A DNA stretch of 64,000 nucleotides, taken from assembly GCF_002257705.1 (NCBI RefSeq), contig NZ_LSLK01000070.1, positions 257,265 through 321,264 of the forward strand. The letters run 5' to 3'. The DNA comes from Sporomusa silvacetica DSM 10669 (GTDB lineage: Bacteria; Bacillota; Negativicutes; Sporomusales; Sporomusaceae). The translations under genes and the position numbers were made by a program. Under the pieces are notes generated by a model. It saw nothing but the letters and a program-made list of their open reading frames with translations, did no database searches and had not been told where the DNA came from. Positions 33,077-41,914 of this stretch are shown in pieces. How positions within the stretch are numbered: the stretch's first letter is position 1; each line of letters starts with the position of its first letter.

Positions 33077-35167
33077 TCATAACTTGAATCTATTTACAAG
33101 TGTATTTAATTCTTCAGCCATTTTAGCAAGACTATTGCTAGAATCGGTAATTCCTTGCATGGAGGCAGATTGTTCCTCCGTAAATGAAGAAATCGTATGA
33201 ATATGATCTGCGGCACTAGCTGTTTCTTCCTTCACGTTTTCAGACAATCCAACTACGTTTTCGCTTGATGCTGTCAATTGTTCAGCAGCGGCGGTAACTT
33301 CCTGAATATTATTATTGAGACCTTGTATCTGAGAAACAATTTGCCGAAAACGCTCCCCGGCAATAGTAACTACCTCTGCGCCCTGGGCAACCTCCTGCGC
33401 TCCCTGATTTATTACTGAAACTGCTACATGGGTTTCCTTTTGAATTTCGTTAATTATGCCTACTATTCTTTGCGCAGCTGCTTGTGACTGTTCTGCCAAT
33501 TTACGCACTTCTTCAGCAACAACTGCAAACCCCCTTCCCTGTTCACCGGCACGAGCAGCCTCAATAGCAGCGTTAAGGGCCAGCAGATTGGTTTGGCCCG
33601 CTATACCACTTATCACATCAACTATCCCACTGATTTGTTTAGAACTTTCTCCTAAATTTTGCACGACCTGCGCCGAATGACGAACAGACTGGCTAATGAT
33701 GCTTATTTGCTTATTCGCATCATCAACTGAACGACCACCATCCTCAGCTGACTGGCTGGTTTTATAGGATTGTTCTGATAGCTCTGCAGCTGTTGTGGCA
33801 ATATGATTTATTGCCAAGGCCATTTCTTTCATAGCCACTACAGATCTGGTTACATCCTCCACCTGAGTAACTGTGGTCGCTGATACCTCGCTTATTGCTT
33901 CAGCTATATGGGTAGCAGCCGTTGATGATTGTGACGATGCATTATGAAGCTGATCACTATTTACTGTTATTTTTTCAGTTACTTTAACAACTTGATTTAC
34001 GAGATTTCGTAAATTTTCAGTCATTGTAGCAAATGCTGTTATCAGTACTCCGATTTCATCGTTGGGCTTATTTGAAATACTTATCGGAACCAAATCCCCT
34101 TGAGCCACCCTGGTTGCAATAGTCGCTAATTGTGAAAGTCGTTTGATAATTTTTTTGTTAACTAGATAATTTAAACAGAATATCAGTAAAATCACAACTA
34201 TCAGTATTAAAACCAGATCTGTATATAGTACATTATATAAAGCACTATAAGCCTCAGAAATCGGATACATAAGGATCAAATATAACCCCGTTTCTCCTAT
34301 TGGCGCATATACGGCAAACATATTCTGACTATTAAGTTTTGTGATACCGGATTTAGCAGCTTGAATAACTGTTGCTCCAAATTTTCTCAGCTCATCATCT
34401 TCAGCTTCCGTTATCTTGGCAGTCAAGTCTGGAGTTACAGTATTGTTTTGCTTTTCCATAACCTCTTGCTGCTTTCCCCGATAGTTTCCAATATAAAAAC
34501 CTTCTTTGGTAACTACATAGGCAAACCCCTGTTTACCGACTTCAACAGTATTTAGTTGCTCCTTGAAACTATCAAGTGTAAAGTCAGTTGTAGCCACTCC
34601 AATCTTGTTACCGTTTTTAATTATAGGTGCAACGCAACTAACCCATATTTTGTTTTTATCAAACGAATCGGCATATGGAGCGGTGTATTTGACAGGACTA
34701 TCGGCATTGATGCCCAGTTTATACCACGCTTTTGAAAAATAGTCGGACTTCCCGTCGCTGTAGTCCCATGTCAAAGTCGCATTGCCACTTTTATCTTTGT
34801 AGATATAAGGCCAATAATATTTATTGCTGGCTTTATAACCATATGGTTCAAAAGAGTAACCACTACCAGCAATGACACCGCTTTTCGTAACTATCTTATT
34901 TGTGAAACTGAAGATTACTTCTTCGTTATCCGGCTTTATCCCGATAAGATAAGATAAATCAACAGCATCATTTGCGACTTCTTTTAGCGGAAGATACAGT
35001 TTATTTGCCTCTTCTTCAGCCTGAAGGATTAACTGTTTTTGAATCTGTACTGAGGCAAATTCATTAAATTGAAACAATGAAGTCACTGCTTGCACACTAA
35101 ATGCAAGAATCGTTATAACTGATATCATGATAATTAACTGAGTCCTAATACTTTTCATTCTACTCAC
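33077..35167 (-). CDS. Methyl-accepting chemotaxis protein with dCache sensor
   Basis: The 696-residue protein has an N-terminal membrane helix (ITILAFSVQAVTS), an extracytoplasmic dCache-type sensor (about 40-320, with KWY/YADSF-like and VSCVAPII elements) and a second helix (LVLILIVVILLIFCLNYLV). A HAMP domain and the signalling domain follow, with the kinase-contact hairpin IAGQTNLLALNAAIEAARAG at about 550. dCache domains usually bind amino acids, amines or other small organics. It is transcribed toward the mttB operon, so it may sense that system's substrate, but it has its own upstream region. Confidence 0.9.
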   Translation of the reverse strand: MSRMKSIRTQLIIMISVITILAFSVQAVTSLFQFNEFASVQIQKQLILQAEEEANKLYLPLKEVANDAVDLSYLIGIKPDNEEVIFSFTNKIVTKSGVIAGSGYSFEPYGYKASNKYYWPYIYKDKSGNATLTWDYSDGKSDYFSKAWYKLGINADSPVKYTAPYADSFDKNKIWVSCVAPIIKNGNKIGVATTDFTLDSFKEQLNTVEVGKQGFAYVVTKEGFYIGNYRGKQQEVMEKQNNTVTPDLTAKITEAEDDELRKFGATVIQAAKSGITKLNSQNMFAVYAPIGETGLYLILMYPISEAYSALYNVLYTDLVLILIVVILLIFCLNYLVNKKIIKRLSQLATIATRVAQGDLVPISISNKPNDEIGVLITAFATMTENLRNLVNQVVKVTEKITVNSDQLHNASSQSSTAATHIAEAISEVSATTVTQVEDVTRSVVAMKEMALAINHIATTAAELSEQSYKTSQSAEDGGRSVDDANKQISIISQSVRHSAQVVQNLGESSKQISGIVDVISGIAGQTNLLALNAAIEAARAGEQGRGFAVVAEEVRKLAEQSQAAAQRIVGIINEIQKETHVAVSVINQGAQEVAQGAEVVTIAGERFRQIVSQIQGLNNNIQEVTAAAEQLTASSENVVGLSENVKEETASAADHIHTISSFTEEQSASMQGITDSSNSLAKMAEELNTLVNRFKL

Positions 35168-35317
35168 CCTCTTAATATATTTGTATTTCTCTCCTTATTA
35201 ATACCCCCTTATTAGTAAGTAGCATCATTCATGCCAAGCCTGTTTTGCTCAGCGCCACAGGCAGCACTTAACTTGTTATAACTGCGGTTTCTATCAATCT
35301 CGTGCCCACTTCGCTCA

Positions 35318-35364
35318 ACAAAAAAAGCCGGGCAAGGTGATGGCAAATTCCACCCCAACCGGCT
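35318..35364 (-). terminator. Rho-independent terminator
   Basis: AGCCGG pairs with CCGGCT and GGGGTG with CATCACC inside the stem, followed by TTTTTTT on the minus strand. It ends transcription coming from the YmaF-like gene about 250 bp upstream. The remaining sequence of 35168-35609 shows no gene; I looked for a c-di-GMP riboswitch ahead of the chemotaxis gene and could not support one. Confidence 0.7.
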
Positions 35365-35609
35365 CATTATCTATCACTATTCAATTGATAACTCAATTAA
35401 CGAAGTTCCAATCCTATTTTTCAGTAAGTCCTGGTTACTTCTCTTCCTACAACTATTTGTCCTGCTATATTCTTACGAACCGTAACAAAACCTTCATCAT
35501 TTGCTCGTCTATTTCACCCGACTTCCTGGTATTAGATAAAGATTTTTTCCGACCTCAACCCCGAATCGACTATTAGACAGAAGATAAGCTCCCCCAACGA
35601 GGTTTACCA

Positions 35610-36074
35610 TTAATCATCTTCGCGCTTACAGTCCTTATGATCGTGATCACAGTCTTTATGATCGTGATCACAGTCTTTATGATCGTGATCGCAGTCTTTA
35701 TGATCGCAGTCACATTTCTTTTTATCTGGCGCAGTGTCTGTCGTACTGTTGAAGGAATGTGCATGCCCAAGTACACAGCTTGTTTCACCGCAGAATTGAT
35801 GTGTGTGTTCATCTCCTGCCACTTCAATAGCTGGCCCTGTAACCACATCAACTACGTGCCAATGAATTGGTCCGCCTTTCGGATCGGAAGTAGTAAGAAC
35901 ACAAATACGATGAGAATGGCTGTGGCCTGAATAGATTGCCGGACCTGTTGTTCCTAGAATGCCATGTTGGTGATCGCGGGCTACATCCGCGATAGTGATA
36001 AATGCATGATTGTGCTGTATGCTTTCGTAAGTGGGCTCTACATAATAATGCTGTCTCTGAGTTTCTTCACTCAA
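35610..36074 (-). CDS. YmaF-family protein with a metal-binding repeat tail
   Basis: The protein has about 154 residues from the TTG at 36074, which follows AAAGGAGGTG at ideal spacing; an ATG upstream lies before the ribosome site. The body is rich in His (HNHAFITIADVARDHQHG, YSGHSHSHRICVL, HWHVVDVV, EHTHQF), as in YmaF proteins of unknown function. The C-terminal 30 residues are four heptads of the DHDHKDC type, a likely transition-metal-binding tail. It is monocistronic. A role in metal storage or a surface/spore coat is possible. Confidence 0.75.
   Translation of the reverse strand: MSEETQRQHYYVEPTYESIQHNHAFITIADVARDHQHGILGTTGPAIYSGHSHSHRICVLTTSDPKGGPIHWHVVDVVTGPAIEVAGDEHTHQFCGETSCVLGHAHSFNSTTDTAPDKKKCDCDHKDCDHDHKDCDHDHKDCDHDHKDCKREDD
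35629..35712. repeat. Four 21-bp tandem repeats
   Basis: The unit CAGTCTTTATGATCGTGAT plus CA is repeated four times with one or two changes and encodes the DHDHKDC heptads of the YmaF-like protein. Copy number may vary between strains. Confidence 0.9.
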
Positions 36075-36193
36075 AATTTTCACCTCCTTTATCAACATAA
36101 TATTCATTATATTTAGGATAAGTGATTACATAATGCCTCTTTATTGTATAAATATATATTTTGTGTAAGGGGTGTCGCCCCCCTAACGAAAAA

Positions 36194-36217
36194 TCGCCTA
36201 AACCGAAGTCTAGGCGA
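36194..36217 (-). terminator. Terminator after the beta-helix protein gene
   Basis: On the minus strand TCGCCTA and TAGGCGA form a stem with a ten-base loop, followed by TTTTTCG. It lies about 110 bp beyond the stop codon. Confidence 0.65.
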
Positions 36218-36326
36218 ACATAAGGTGCGACACGTTCCTAAGCTAAAAACTTAGGCATTGGCAGTAATACCAAGAGAATTAATATCTCAATGAATCAAAT
36301 GATGGGGTAGCGCCCCTTAAAAGTTT

Positions 36327-37700
36327 TCATTTTAATGGTTCAATTTTACCACCATCAACGAAATAATGGGTTTCGCCCCTCAGCCAACTATTCTCAGTTT
36401 CGTTAGCATTATAATAAATGGTATGACCATTGGTTTTTATATTGCTGAGAGTTTGATCGGCATTGCTAAAAATCGTTACATAAGAATCATCAGTTACATC
36501 CCAAGAAGAATTAGCATCCATATTCAAAGTAACCATTTTAGCAGTCTTATCTTTATTTATGGCCCCGCATAGCGTAGTATTTTGGGTAAGATTTACGGTA
36601 ATCGTGCTGATACTGTTAACAAGAATATCACCAGCAAGTTTTTGCCGAATTCCTGTAAAGATGAAATCTCCTCCATTAGCGTTTTCTTTCCCCCACCTAT
36701 CACTTGTAACATTGATCAGCACGCCACTTGGAAAATTAAGATTGGTATTTTCCAGTGTGGCCTCTGCTTGAGTATTAGTAACATAAAACATAGCACCTGT
36801 CGCATTGCTTGTCAGAGTAGAATCTTTGGCATTAAACCGGGCAATTCCTGTATTTGCATCGCCAGAAAAACTTTGATACAGCATAACCCCATTTTTAACA
36901 TTTCCTGTTAGAGATGTAGTATTTAGCGTGATGGAGTTTTTACCTTCTACAACCGCACATTCACTACCGGCAGCATTTCCAACACTATTATTGACCGTAA
37001 TATTGCCGGTTGAATAAATACAAGGACTGCCCTCACCATCTGATGATAATATTGCGTTTGTTACCGTAACCGTTCCTTCCCCTCGATCCGTTGCAAGCGG
37101 AGCACAATGAGTTCCCTCTGTTGTAATATGAACATCATCAGCAATGATTGTTCCATTATATGTCGCATCAAGACCACGGGAAGAATTACTCTTGGTATGA
37201 ATTTTTACATTTTGAACGATAACTTTTGTTTGATTACCAGTAGCAAATATTGCATTAGAGCCTTCGCTATTGGAATAGATTTCACTATTCTTAATCGTTG
37301 CCGCACTATTGCCGGTAGCTAAAAAAACTGCATTCTGCCCATTAAAGTTACTGCCATCACCACTGGTGGTATCGCCACTTTTATTTAAAATCATACTTTC
37401 CAACGTCAATTGGGCTCCATTTTTTAAGAGAACTGTATTCTCATCACCCTCTGTTGCCTCAATTGTTTTGCCAACTAATCTATCTTTTACGCCGTCAAGT
37501 ACATAAGCCCCTTTGAATGTATTAATATCTTTTGTTGGCTGCATCCCTCCCGGCGGCGGCCCTTGCATAGCACCATCAAAAAACGGTGGCGGTTCTTGAA
37601 CAGTCTGTTGAAAAGTTGTCTGCGCATTACAGATGGAAAATCCAGTGGCCAACGAAATAATTAACCCTGTTGCCCATATCCGACATGAATTTTTATTCAT
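36327..37700 (-). CDS. Secreted right-handed beta-helix protein
   Basis: The 457-residue precursor has a signal peptide (IWATGLIISLATGFSICNAQ), a Pro-rich spacer (EPPPFFDGAMQGPPPGG) and a long region of repeated short beta turns rich in Asn, Thr and Gly (NSAATIKNSEIYSNSEGSNA, NGTIIADDVHITTEG). This resembles the passenger domain of autotransporters or polymorphic outer membrane proteins. No C-terminal barrel or anchor is visible, so it is probably free, periplasmic or surface-associated. Function is unknown. The gene stands alone with its own terminator. Confidence 0.7.
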   Translation of the reverse strand: MNKNSCRIWATGLIISLATGFSICNAQTTFQQTVQEPPPFFDGAMQGPPPGGMQPTKDINTFKGAYVLDGVKDRLVGKTIEATEGDENTVLLKNGAQLTLESMILNKSGDTTSGDGSNFNGQNAVFLATGNSAATIKNSEIYSNSEGSNAIFATGNQTKVIVQNVKIHTKSNSSRGLDATYNGTIIADDVHITTEGTHCAPLATDRGEGTVTVTNAILSSDGEGSPCIYSTGNITVNNSVGNAAGSECAVVEGKNSITLNTTSLTGNVKNGVMLYQSFSGDANTGIARFNAKDSTLTSNATGAMFYVTNTQAEATLENTNLNFPSGVLINVTSDRWGKENANGGDFIFTGIRQKLAGDILVNSISTITVNLTQNTTLCGAINKDKTAKMVTLNMDANSSWDVTDDSYVTIFSNADQTLSNIKTNGHTIYYNANETENSWLRGETHYFVDGGKIEPLK

Positions 37701-37825
37701 AATTCAATGACTCCTTCTATAATTATCTTTATTTTGATGTTTATATTATATTCTTTAAATCTTAGAATTTATTTTGAGTTTTACAGCAGTTTACTAACAT
37801 CCCATATTCTACATGTCCATTTGAG

Positions 37826-37940
37826 GAAACAAACGGGGTCAGGCTTGCGCTATCCAAATAATTACGTATCCCACTCTAAATAACGCAATTTCTTAATAGC
37901 GCACAGCCTAACCCCCAATACTGCCTGACCCCCTGTTTCT
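37826..37940. repeat. REP-like inverted-repeat element
   Basis: AAACGGGGTCAGGC on the left matches GCCTGACCCCCTGTTT on the right, and inside them TTGCGCTA matches TAGCGCA followed by GCCTAACCCC. The nested arrangement resembles REP elements moved by Y1 (TnpA-REP) transposases. No transposase gene is nearby. Confidence 0.6.
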
Positions 37941-37956
37941 TATGCAATCCAGTAAA

Positions 37957-38898
37957 TCAATAGCTCGTAAAATAAGCTAGCAATGGCAATGTAACCAAGC
38001 AAAGAATTGTCGTAATCATGATCGCACCTACCGCACAGTCTTCATCAGACTCATTTGTTCGCGCAAACATTGCAATTGCTGCCATACTTGGCATTCCGGC
38101 AATCATGGTAATGAATGTGATAATTTCCTGTTGGACATGTAAAAGCCGCAAGATTGAAGATACCAACATGGGTATAGCTATCATTTTTATAACAACAATT
38201 GCATAGTATTCTATTTTGGTTAAAAATCTTCTTACATTGCAAAAGCAAAAGGTTCCACCAATATAAATTAGCGATAATGGTGTTGTCATATCACCAACAG
38301 CACCAAGAGCTTTATTTAAGATTGCGGGCAACTTCCATTCCATTAAAATGAAGAGAATTGCCAAAAAAATCCCCAACATTGCAGGATTTAATATGTTCTT
38401 GATATTTGCCGTTAAAGAACTATAACTCAGTTTTTCCTCCGGTAAAGTCAGATAGAAGCCAATGCTCCAAAGCAATACCTGATCAATAATAGTAAAGAGG
38501 GCCATATAAAGCATTCCGCGTTCAGGCAGAATACCGAGAATCAATGGAATCCCAATAAAGCCCACATTGCCAAACATTGTTGAAGCATGAAAAACACGTC
38601 CGTAATTTCCACTTAAAGAAAACATTCTTTTAATAACGAAACCAGTAAAAAAAAGCACTCCATACATGAAAATCGCAGACAAAATAACCTCTTTAAAACA
38701 AAAAATCATATCGGTGCGGGTCGCACCATTTATTGATTTATGAAAAATCATAACAGGAAGAATTAACCGCATTATCAGTTTGGATAAATCACTCAGAGAG
38801 TTCTCACTTAAAGCTCTTATTTTTATACCGATAATACCAAGCAAAACCATGATAGTGAAGAATTCCAGTTGTGTAAGTACAAGATAAAACGACTCCAT
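37957..38898 (-). CDS. AEC family transporter (malate permease/auxin efflux carrier type)
   Basis: The 313-residue membrane protein has about ten helices. It shows the AEC features FGNVGFIGIPLILGI at about 107-121 and a C-terminal MIAGMPSMAAIAMFA at about 272-286. AEC carriers export or import organic acids. It follows the D-2-hydroxyacid dehydrogenase by about 50 bp and shares its MerR-type promoter, which suggests transport of a 2-hydroxy or 2-oxo acid handled by that enzyme. Confidence 0.85.
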   Translation of the reverse strand: MESFYLVLTQLEFFTIMVLLGIIGIKIRALSENSLSDLSKLIMRLILPVMIFHKSINGATRTDMIFCFKEVILSAIFMYGVLFFTGFVIKRMFSLSGNYGRVFHASTMFGNVGFIGIPLILGILPERGMLYMALFTIIDQVLLWSIGFYLTLPEEKLSYSSLTANIKNILNPAMLGIFLAILFILMEWKLPAILNKALGAVGDMTTPLSLIYIGGTFCFCNVRRFLTKIEYYAIVVIKMIAIPMLVSSILRLLHVQQEIITFITMIAGMPSMAAIAMFARTNESDEDCAVGAIMITTILCLVTLPLLAYFTSY

Positions 38899-38948
38899 AT
38901 ACTACCCCTTTACACATACCAAATTAGTCCATTAGAACTACATCAATT

Positions 38949-39938
38949 TTATAACCCATTTACAATAAATTTGGGCCGTCCCCCATTCAACGCAGTTTCC
39001 ACATTGCTCCAGTTAAATACATGAGCTCGACGGAAGTAGCTTGTTGTGATTCCGCCAATATGAGGAGAAAAAGTAATGTGTTCTTTGCATTTCTCCGGCA
39101 GATTCAGCAGGATATTATTCCTTGTTGTTGGCTCCGGATATACCGAATCAAGGCCGGCGCCGCGAATTTTTCCTGTAACAATGGCATCATATAATGCCTG
39201 ATTATCAACGATGTCGCCTCTTGCAGTATTTATCAAATAGGAATTTGCCTTCATTTTAGATAAAAACTCAGCATTGACCATTCCCGCTGTTTCTGGCGTA
39301 ACAGGGCAATGCAGACTGATAATATCGCAGGTGCGAATCATTTCGTCCAATTCTATATAAGATACATGATAATTCTCTTCCAATTCCTGCGGCTTCCTAC
39401 TCTTGGTGTAATAAAAAATCTCACACTCAAACGGCTGCAGACGTTTAGCGGTAGCCTTCGCAATATCGCCAAACCCAATAAGACCGATTTTGCAATCTCC
39501 TAGCTCGGCGATACCTTCATACATCAGCCGCTCCTTCATCTCCATTTGTCGGCCTTCCCGCTCAATTCTGTCGCCGGTTATGGTGCTCCGTAGGAGAGCC
39601 AACATAAGCAGTATTGCCTGTTCAGCAACAGCGCCTGCATTTGCGCCCTTACAGTTACATACATAAATTCCTTTTTCTTTGGCAGTCTGGCAATCAATGC
39701 CGTTAAAGCCGACGCCTTCGGACTGAATAATCTTAAGCTTGGGCATTTGGCGGATAACATTACCGGAAAGTCTAGCCATAGGATCAATGAAAATTGCATC
39801 TGCATGCTGGGCCGCTCGCAACAATTCCTCCTCGCTTGCCCCGCGAGGACAGAAAATCATTGTAGTCTGCCTTACAAATTCTAGGTCGGGCAAATATTTT
39901 TGGTACCGATCTTCACTGCCTATAATTAGGATTTTCAT
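38949..39938 (-). CDS. D-2-hydroxyacid dehydrogenase family protein
   Basis: The 329-residue NAD(P)-dependent dehydrogenase has the Rossmann motif IGLIGFGDIAKATAKRL at about 152, the Arg motif NTARGDIVDNQAL at about 238-250 and the late catalytic HIGG (FSPHIGGITTSYFRRA). The substrate cannot be read from sequence; lactate, hydroxyisocaproate and phosphoglycerate relatives share these motifs. It is the first gene of a two-gene operon with the AEC transporter, behind a 19-bp-spacer promoter with a MerR-type operator. Confidence 0.88.
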   Translation of the reverse strand: MKILIIGSEDRYQKYLPDLEFVRQTTMIFCPRGASEEELLRAAQHADAIFIDPMARLSGNVIRQMPKLKIIQSEGVGFNGIDCQTAKEKGIYVCNCKGANAGAVAEQAILLMLALLRSTITGDRIEREGRQMEMKERLMYEGIAELGDCKIGLIGFGDIAKATAKRLQPFECEIFYYTKSRKPQELEENYHVSYIELDEMIRTCDIISLHCPVTPETAGMVNAEFLSKMKANSYLINTARGDIVDNQALYDAIVTGKIRGAGLDSVYPEPTTRNNILLNLPEKCKEHITFSPHIGGITTSYFRRAHVFNWSNVETALNGGRPKFIVNGL

Positions 39939-39969
39939 TCTACCACCTCTATTTCAAAACTATAATAAT

Positions 39970-40000
39970 AGCATAAACACTCTAGTTACTATAGAGTCAA
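39970..40000 (-). promoter_or_regulatory. MerR-type promoter with overlong 19-bp spacer and palindromic operator
   Basis: On the minus strand the -35 is TTGACT and the -10 is TATGCT, with 19 bp between them. The spacer region holds the palindrome ACTCTA-N7-TAGAGT (39979-39997). This is the classic geometry for activation by DNA distortion. The regulator is presumably the MerR protein encoded immediately upstream. Confidence 0.8.
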
Positions 40001-40012
40001 GAAAAAAAATAT

Positions 40013-40036
40013 CCGCTTATAAATAATTATAAGCGG
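40013..40036 (-). terminator. Terminator overlapping the 3' end of the MerR gene
   Basis: On the minus strand CCGCTTATAA and TTATAAGCGG form a stem, followed after AT by eight T. The stop codon of the MerR gene lies inside the hairpin. It insulates the dehydrogenase promoter from MerR transcription. Confidence 0.75.
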
Positions 40037-40845
40037 ACATAAGGCAATAATATTTCTGTCACATATTTATCTGTATCATTAGTAATACCGTAATCAATTA
40101 AGGCGATTTCTATAGATTCATCTACTAATCCATAGTGATTTTTTGTCATATATATAAATAACTTATTATAATATTGTGACGCGTCCATATGAGAGCCTTT
40201 AAAACGAATTCGTAAGTATTCTCTAGCCGGAAAGGTGATATCTGAAGTAATTATGGGGTCTTCCTCTTCCAAGATCATAAATATGCTGGAATATCGATCA
40301 AATTTATTAGCTTTTAGATCAGAAAGCGCAATAGAGATGCCTATCTTTCCCAAAAAGATATCCCCATCTATACCATAGTCTTTTACTAATTCTGAAATCG
40401 GGTATTCAATGTCCTCACCAAGTGCATATTCTCGGCGCAAATAAGCTACACGCCACTCGGGAAGCTTTACTTCAGCAATTATATCCAGTGGAGTATTAAT
40501 CGCATCCTCAATTTGCCCTAGCCGACGGGAAATTTTTCGCTCAATTATCTCCAGTTCTCTTTTTTTGCGGGCAATTTCCGTCTTTTTTGTGTTTAACATG
40601 ACCACAAGTTTATCAATGTCTCGATAGTTGAAAAAATCAAGCAGTTTGCTGATAGGCACACCTAAAGTCCGTAAATATTTGATTGAATTTAATCTCTCAA
40701 ACTGCTGAGTTGAATAGTAGCGGTAATGGGTCTGTTTATTTGTGTATTGGGGCTTCAATAGTCCAATCTCATCATAATACCTAAGTGTTTCTACTTTGAC
40801 ATGAAATAGCCTTGACATTTCTCCAATGGTAAAAAATTCTTGCAT
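40027..40845 (-). CDS. MerR-family transcriptional regulator with GyrI-like effector domain
   Basis: The 272-residue protein has an N-terminal MerR winged helix (TIGEMSRLFHVKVETLRYYD, then EIGLLKP), a dimerising coiled coil (about 80-115) and a C-terminal domain of the BmrR/GyrI-like kind that binds small ligands. The downstream dehydrogenase-AEC operon has a matching 19-bp-spacer promoter. The likely role is ligand-dependent activation of that operon. Its ligand is unknown. Confidence 0.87.
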   Translation of the reverse strand: MQEFFTIGEMSRLFHVKVETLRYYDEIGLLKPQYTNKQTHYRYYSTQQFERLNSIKYLRTLGVPISKLLDFFNYRDIDKLVVMLNTKKTEIARKKRELEIIERKISRRLGQIEDAINTPLDIIAEVKLPEWRVAYLRREYALGEDIEYPISELVKDYGIDGDIFLGKIGISIALSDLKANKFDRYSSIFMILEEEDPIITSDITFPAREYLRIRFKGSHMDASQYYNKLFIYMTKNHYGLVDESIEIALIDYGITNDTDKYVTEILLPYVRL

Positions 40846-40998
40846 TATAGTCTCCTTTTACACCCCCGCAAATCCCTTGAAATCAGGCTAATGCCGTTCC
40901 AGACAGAGTAAGACATCCGGCAAGCAACCAGATAATTCGATCCAGATACCATGTATTTATATTCGTAAAATACATTTACATCTCCTGTTTCTTTCTGC

Positions 40999-41460
40999 CT
41001 ATAATCTAAGTTGAATGTTCTTATCGGTCTCGCATATCTTCGTAATAGTCCCATTCTGGACCCAATATGCTTCACCATACAATGTTGCTTTATTATTATC
41101 CATAAAAACATAAGCACCGTCCACCAAAGCATAAAACGGTCTTGTTTTGCTGACTTCCTGGAAGATACCATCCGCATCACTATTGCCAATCCCACCACTC
41201 TCCATAATTCCGGCATTCAGCCACTTTCTGATGAGCCTTATGAATGCTTTTTCGTCAACTCTCTGTTCCACCATTTTTATGAGCCACTCGTGCTCTATGT
41301 TTTCAAAGTAGCCTTCCAAGTTCTTCACACATTCCATGGACTTCGCCGTATCGAAAGTGGCTCGTCTTCCTCTTCCTCTTCCTTTTCCATTTTTTCGGAG
41401 ATTTTCTAACAGTGCTGCAAGATTCACTTTATTTACGGTCTGAAACTTTGCTAGCATCAA
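40999..41460 (-). pseudogene. Group II intron reverse transcriptase fragment fused to unrelated sequence
   Basis: Residues about 48-90 of this frame (GYFENIEHEWLIKMVEQRV, then FIRLIRKWLNAGIMESG) are the characteristic conserved block of group II intron-encoded reverse transcriptases. The upstream part (MECVKNLEGYF preceded by RGRGRRATFDTAKS) is degraded and the sequence after about residue 95 no longer resembles the family. The YADD active site and maturase domain are missing. The tail (TRPFYALVDGAYVFMDNN) may derive from another gene. This is a dead intron remnant. Confidence 0.65.
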
Positions 41461-41478
41461 ATTTTTGTTGACACATTT

Positions 41479-41600
41479 TCAAGACGCTTCAACGCCATTA
41501 TCTCTATTGACGCTATTCTTATAGCTACCAAGCCACTTGGCGGTTACTCGGACTGGACTCTCACCAGTTAGCAAATTACAGCTTTGCTGAGCACGCTTCG
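41479..41600 (-). mobile_element. Group II intron 5' ribozyme remnant
   Basis: On the minus strand the stretch AACTGGTGAGAGTCCAGT followed by CCGAGTAACCGCC resembles the group II intron domain I segment with GGTGAGAGTCC. It lies just upstream and in the same orientation as the reverse transcriptase fragment. The intron ends cannot be defined. Confidence 0.4.
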
Positions 41601-41602
41601 AA

Positions 41603-41624
41603 TAAAAAAAGAGCCCGAAGGCTC
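41603..41624 (-). terminator. Rho-independent terminator
   Basis: On the minus strand GAGCC-TTCG-GGCTC is followed by TTTTTTTATT, a short, tight, textbook terminator. It directly follows the short reading frame at 41624-41746. Confidence 0.85.
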
Positions 41625-41746
41625 TAGCTATTATGACGTTTTCTGGGAAAACGAGGGTGGTTCTTGACATGCAAATCCGAGTAAATCTCGATTATAATTT
41701 TTAGTATTCCTAAAAGGGTTGCAATTATCGTTAGGATGTCATAGTA
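41624..41746 (-). other. Possible small hydrophobic peptide gene (holin-like toxin remnant)
   Basis: On the minus strand a frame reads YYDILTIIATLLGILKIIIE followed by a basic tail, and its stop codon abuts a strong terminator. AGGAGG lies about ten bases upstream of an ATG, but that ATG is one base out of frame and stops after three codons. The setting resembles small type I toxin or holin-like genes of Firmicutes; it may be a frameshifted remnant. Confidence 0.3.
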
Positions 41747-41914
41747 AACTCGCCTCCTATATAGTACTAATCCTATTTTACCATATTATTACAATTATGC
41801 AATGCATTAATTTATGTGCCGTCTATCCTCGGGTGGGCGGCTTGTTTATTTGCGGGATATGATTGGAGTTTGGCGAATACTGGTAATAATATTATATTGG
41901 GAGGGACATCGATT

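Noticed and set aside
35168..35330. c-di-GMP riboswitch ahead of the chemotaxis gene
   Set aside because: Some GCAAA-like bits occur but the conserved core and tetraloop-receptor arrangement could not be found; only the terminator hairpin is clear.
35629..35712. CRISPR-like array
   Set aside because: The repeats are directly adjacent with no spacers and encode heptads of the YmaF-like protein.
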